From assembly GCA_023261525.1 (NCBI GenBank), contig JAHFOU010000162.1, forward strand, positions 1 to 5,724: a stretch of 5,724 nt of DNA, read 5' to 3'. The position numbers were made by a program, and so were the translations under genes. Shown one piece after another: positions 5,295 to 5,724 of this stretch. The notes below the pieces were generated by a model, which was given only the letters and a program-made list of their open reading frames with translations, had not been told where the DNA came from and did no database searches. The stretch's first letter is position 1. Each line of letters starts with the position of its first letter. Source of the stretch: Planctomycetota bacterium (GTDB lineage: Bacteria; Planctomycetota; SBBH01; JAHFOU01).

Positions 5295-5724
5295 ATGGGT
5301 ACGGCCGTCGTGATCCCCGCCCGGTTCGGCTCCCAGCGCCTGCCGGGGAAACCCCTGCTGTCGAGGACGGGCAAGCCCCTCATCCAGCACGTCTACGAGC
5401 GGGTCCTCAAGGCCCGCCTGCCCGATGAGGTGGTCGTGGCCACGGACGACCGGCGCATCTACGACGCCGTGAGGGCCTTCGGGGGCAAGGTCCTGATGAC
5501 CTCCAGCACGCACGCCAGCGGCACGGACCGGACGGCCGAGGTGGCCCGCTCCCTCCCCCACCAGCACTTCCTCAACGTCCAGGGCGACGAGCCCGAGATC
5601 GAGCCAGCCCTGATCGACCGCGTCGCCAAGGCCTTGAAGGACGACCGCCAGGCCGACTGGGTCACGGCCGTCCGCCCCTGCCGCGGCACCGCCGAGCTGG
5701 CGAACCCCGCCGTCGTGAAGGTGG
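5295..5724 (+). CDS. kdsB: 3-deoxy-manno-octulosonate cytidylyltransferase, CMP-KDO synthetase (partial, C-terminus beyond right edge)
   Basis: The first 143 codons are present, of about 250 usual for the family. The enzyme joins CTP and KDO to give CMP-KDO and pyrophosphate, the activated sugar used in the inner core of lipopolysaccharide, in the cytoplasm. Motifs: VVIPARFGSQRLPGKPL (5-21), the CTP-binding loop; GKPLIQHVYERV (26-37); VVVATDD (46-52); SGTDRTAEVA (75-84); and NVQGDEPEI (94-102), containing the metal-binding Asp98. ATG 5295 gives the normal family N-terminus. An in-frame GTG at 5286 would add only three residues and lies close to the predicted transcription start. There is no convincing Shine-Dalgarno for either. 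It is divergent from the molybdoenzyme gene. It is the main evidence that the host is an LPS-bearing Gram-negative. Confidence 0.95.
   Translation, partial: MGTAVVIPARFGSQRLPGKPLLSRTGKPLIQHVYERVLKARLPDEVVVATDDRRIYDAVRAFGGKVLMTSSTHASGTDRTAEVARSLPHQHFLNVQGDEPEIEPALIDRVAKALKDDRQADWVTAVRPCRGTAELANPAVVKV

Noticed and set aside
1..5724. CRISPR array, tRNA/rRNA, insertion sequence, toxin-antitoxin or defence genes
   Set aside because: No direct-repeat/spacer pattern, no tRNA-like or rRNA sequence, no transposase motifs or terminal inverted repeats were seen, and essentially all sequence is accounted for by six genes of known layout.

Overview
The window is a compact, very GC-rich bacterial chromosomal segment. 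It holds six genes and only about 130 intergenic bases, with strong G/C preference at third codon positions. A CMP-KDO synthetase gene at the right end indicates a Gram-negative organism that makes KDO-containing LPS. The mix of HEAT-repeat protein, ComF, FdhF/YdeP-type molybdoenzyme and KdsB would fit Acidobacteriota (for example Holophagae) or a high-GC deltaproteobacterial/myxobacterial lineage. That placement is an impression, not a demonstrated result.

Layout: (1) 1-569, minus strand: N-terminal part of a secreted or periplasmic HEAT-repeat protein that runs off the left edge. (2) 570-619: a 50-base divergent spacer with a good sigma70-type promoter for the HEAT gene. (3) 620-2278, plus strand: a tight three-gene unit of comF (double zinc-ribbon phosphoribosyltransferase), a two-TM small membrane protein of unknown function, and a serine esterase of the phospholipase/carboxylesterase family. 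The last two overlap by ATGA. (4) 2275-5222, minus strand: a two-gene unit of an FdhF/YdeP-family molybdopterin oxidoreductase followed by fdhD, overlapping by GTGA. FdhD is the sulfurtransferase that activates formate-dehydrogenase-type Mo/W enzymes, so enzyme and maturase are translated together. (5) 5223-5294: a 72-base divergent spacer with back-to-back promoters whose -35 boxes overlap. (6) 5295-5724, plus strand: N-terminal 143 codons of kdsB, running off the right edge.

The gene families are all known. The features most worth a second look are architectural. The divergent promoters share a -35 region. The molybdoenzyme appears to be transcribed from its own start codon (TATAAT, 7 nt, ATG, no Shine-Dalgarno), and comF may follow the same geometry. 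The stop codons of the esterase and fdhD overlap tail to tail in a CTAG palindrome, leaving no room for a terminator. The molybdoenzyme has only three cysteines at its N-terminal cluster site. I found no RNA genes, mobile elements, CRISPR arrays or clearly novel multi-gene system.
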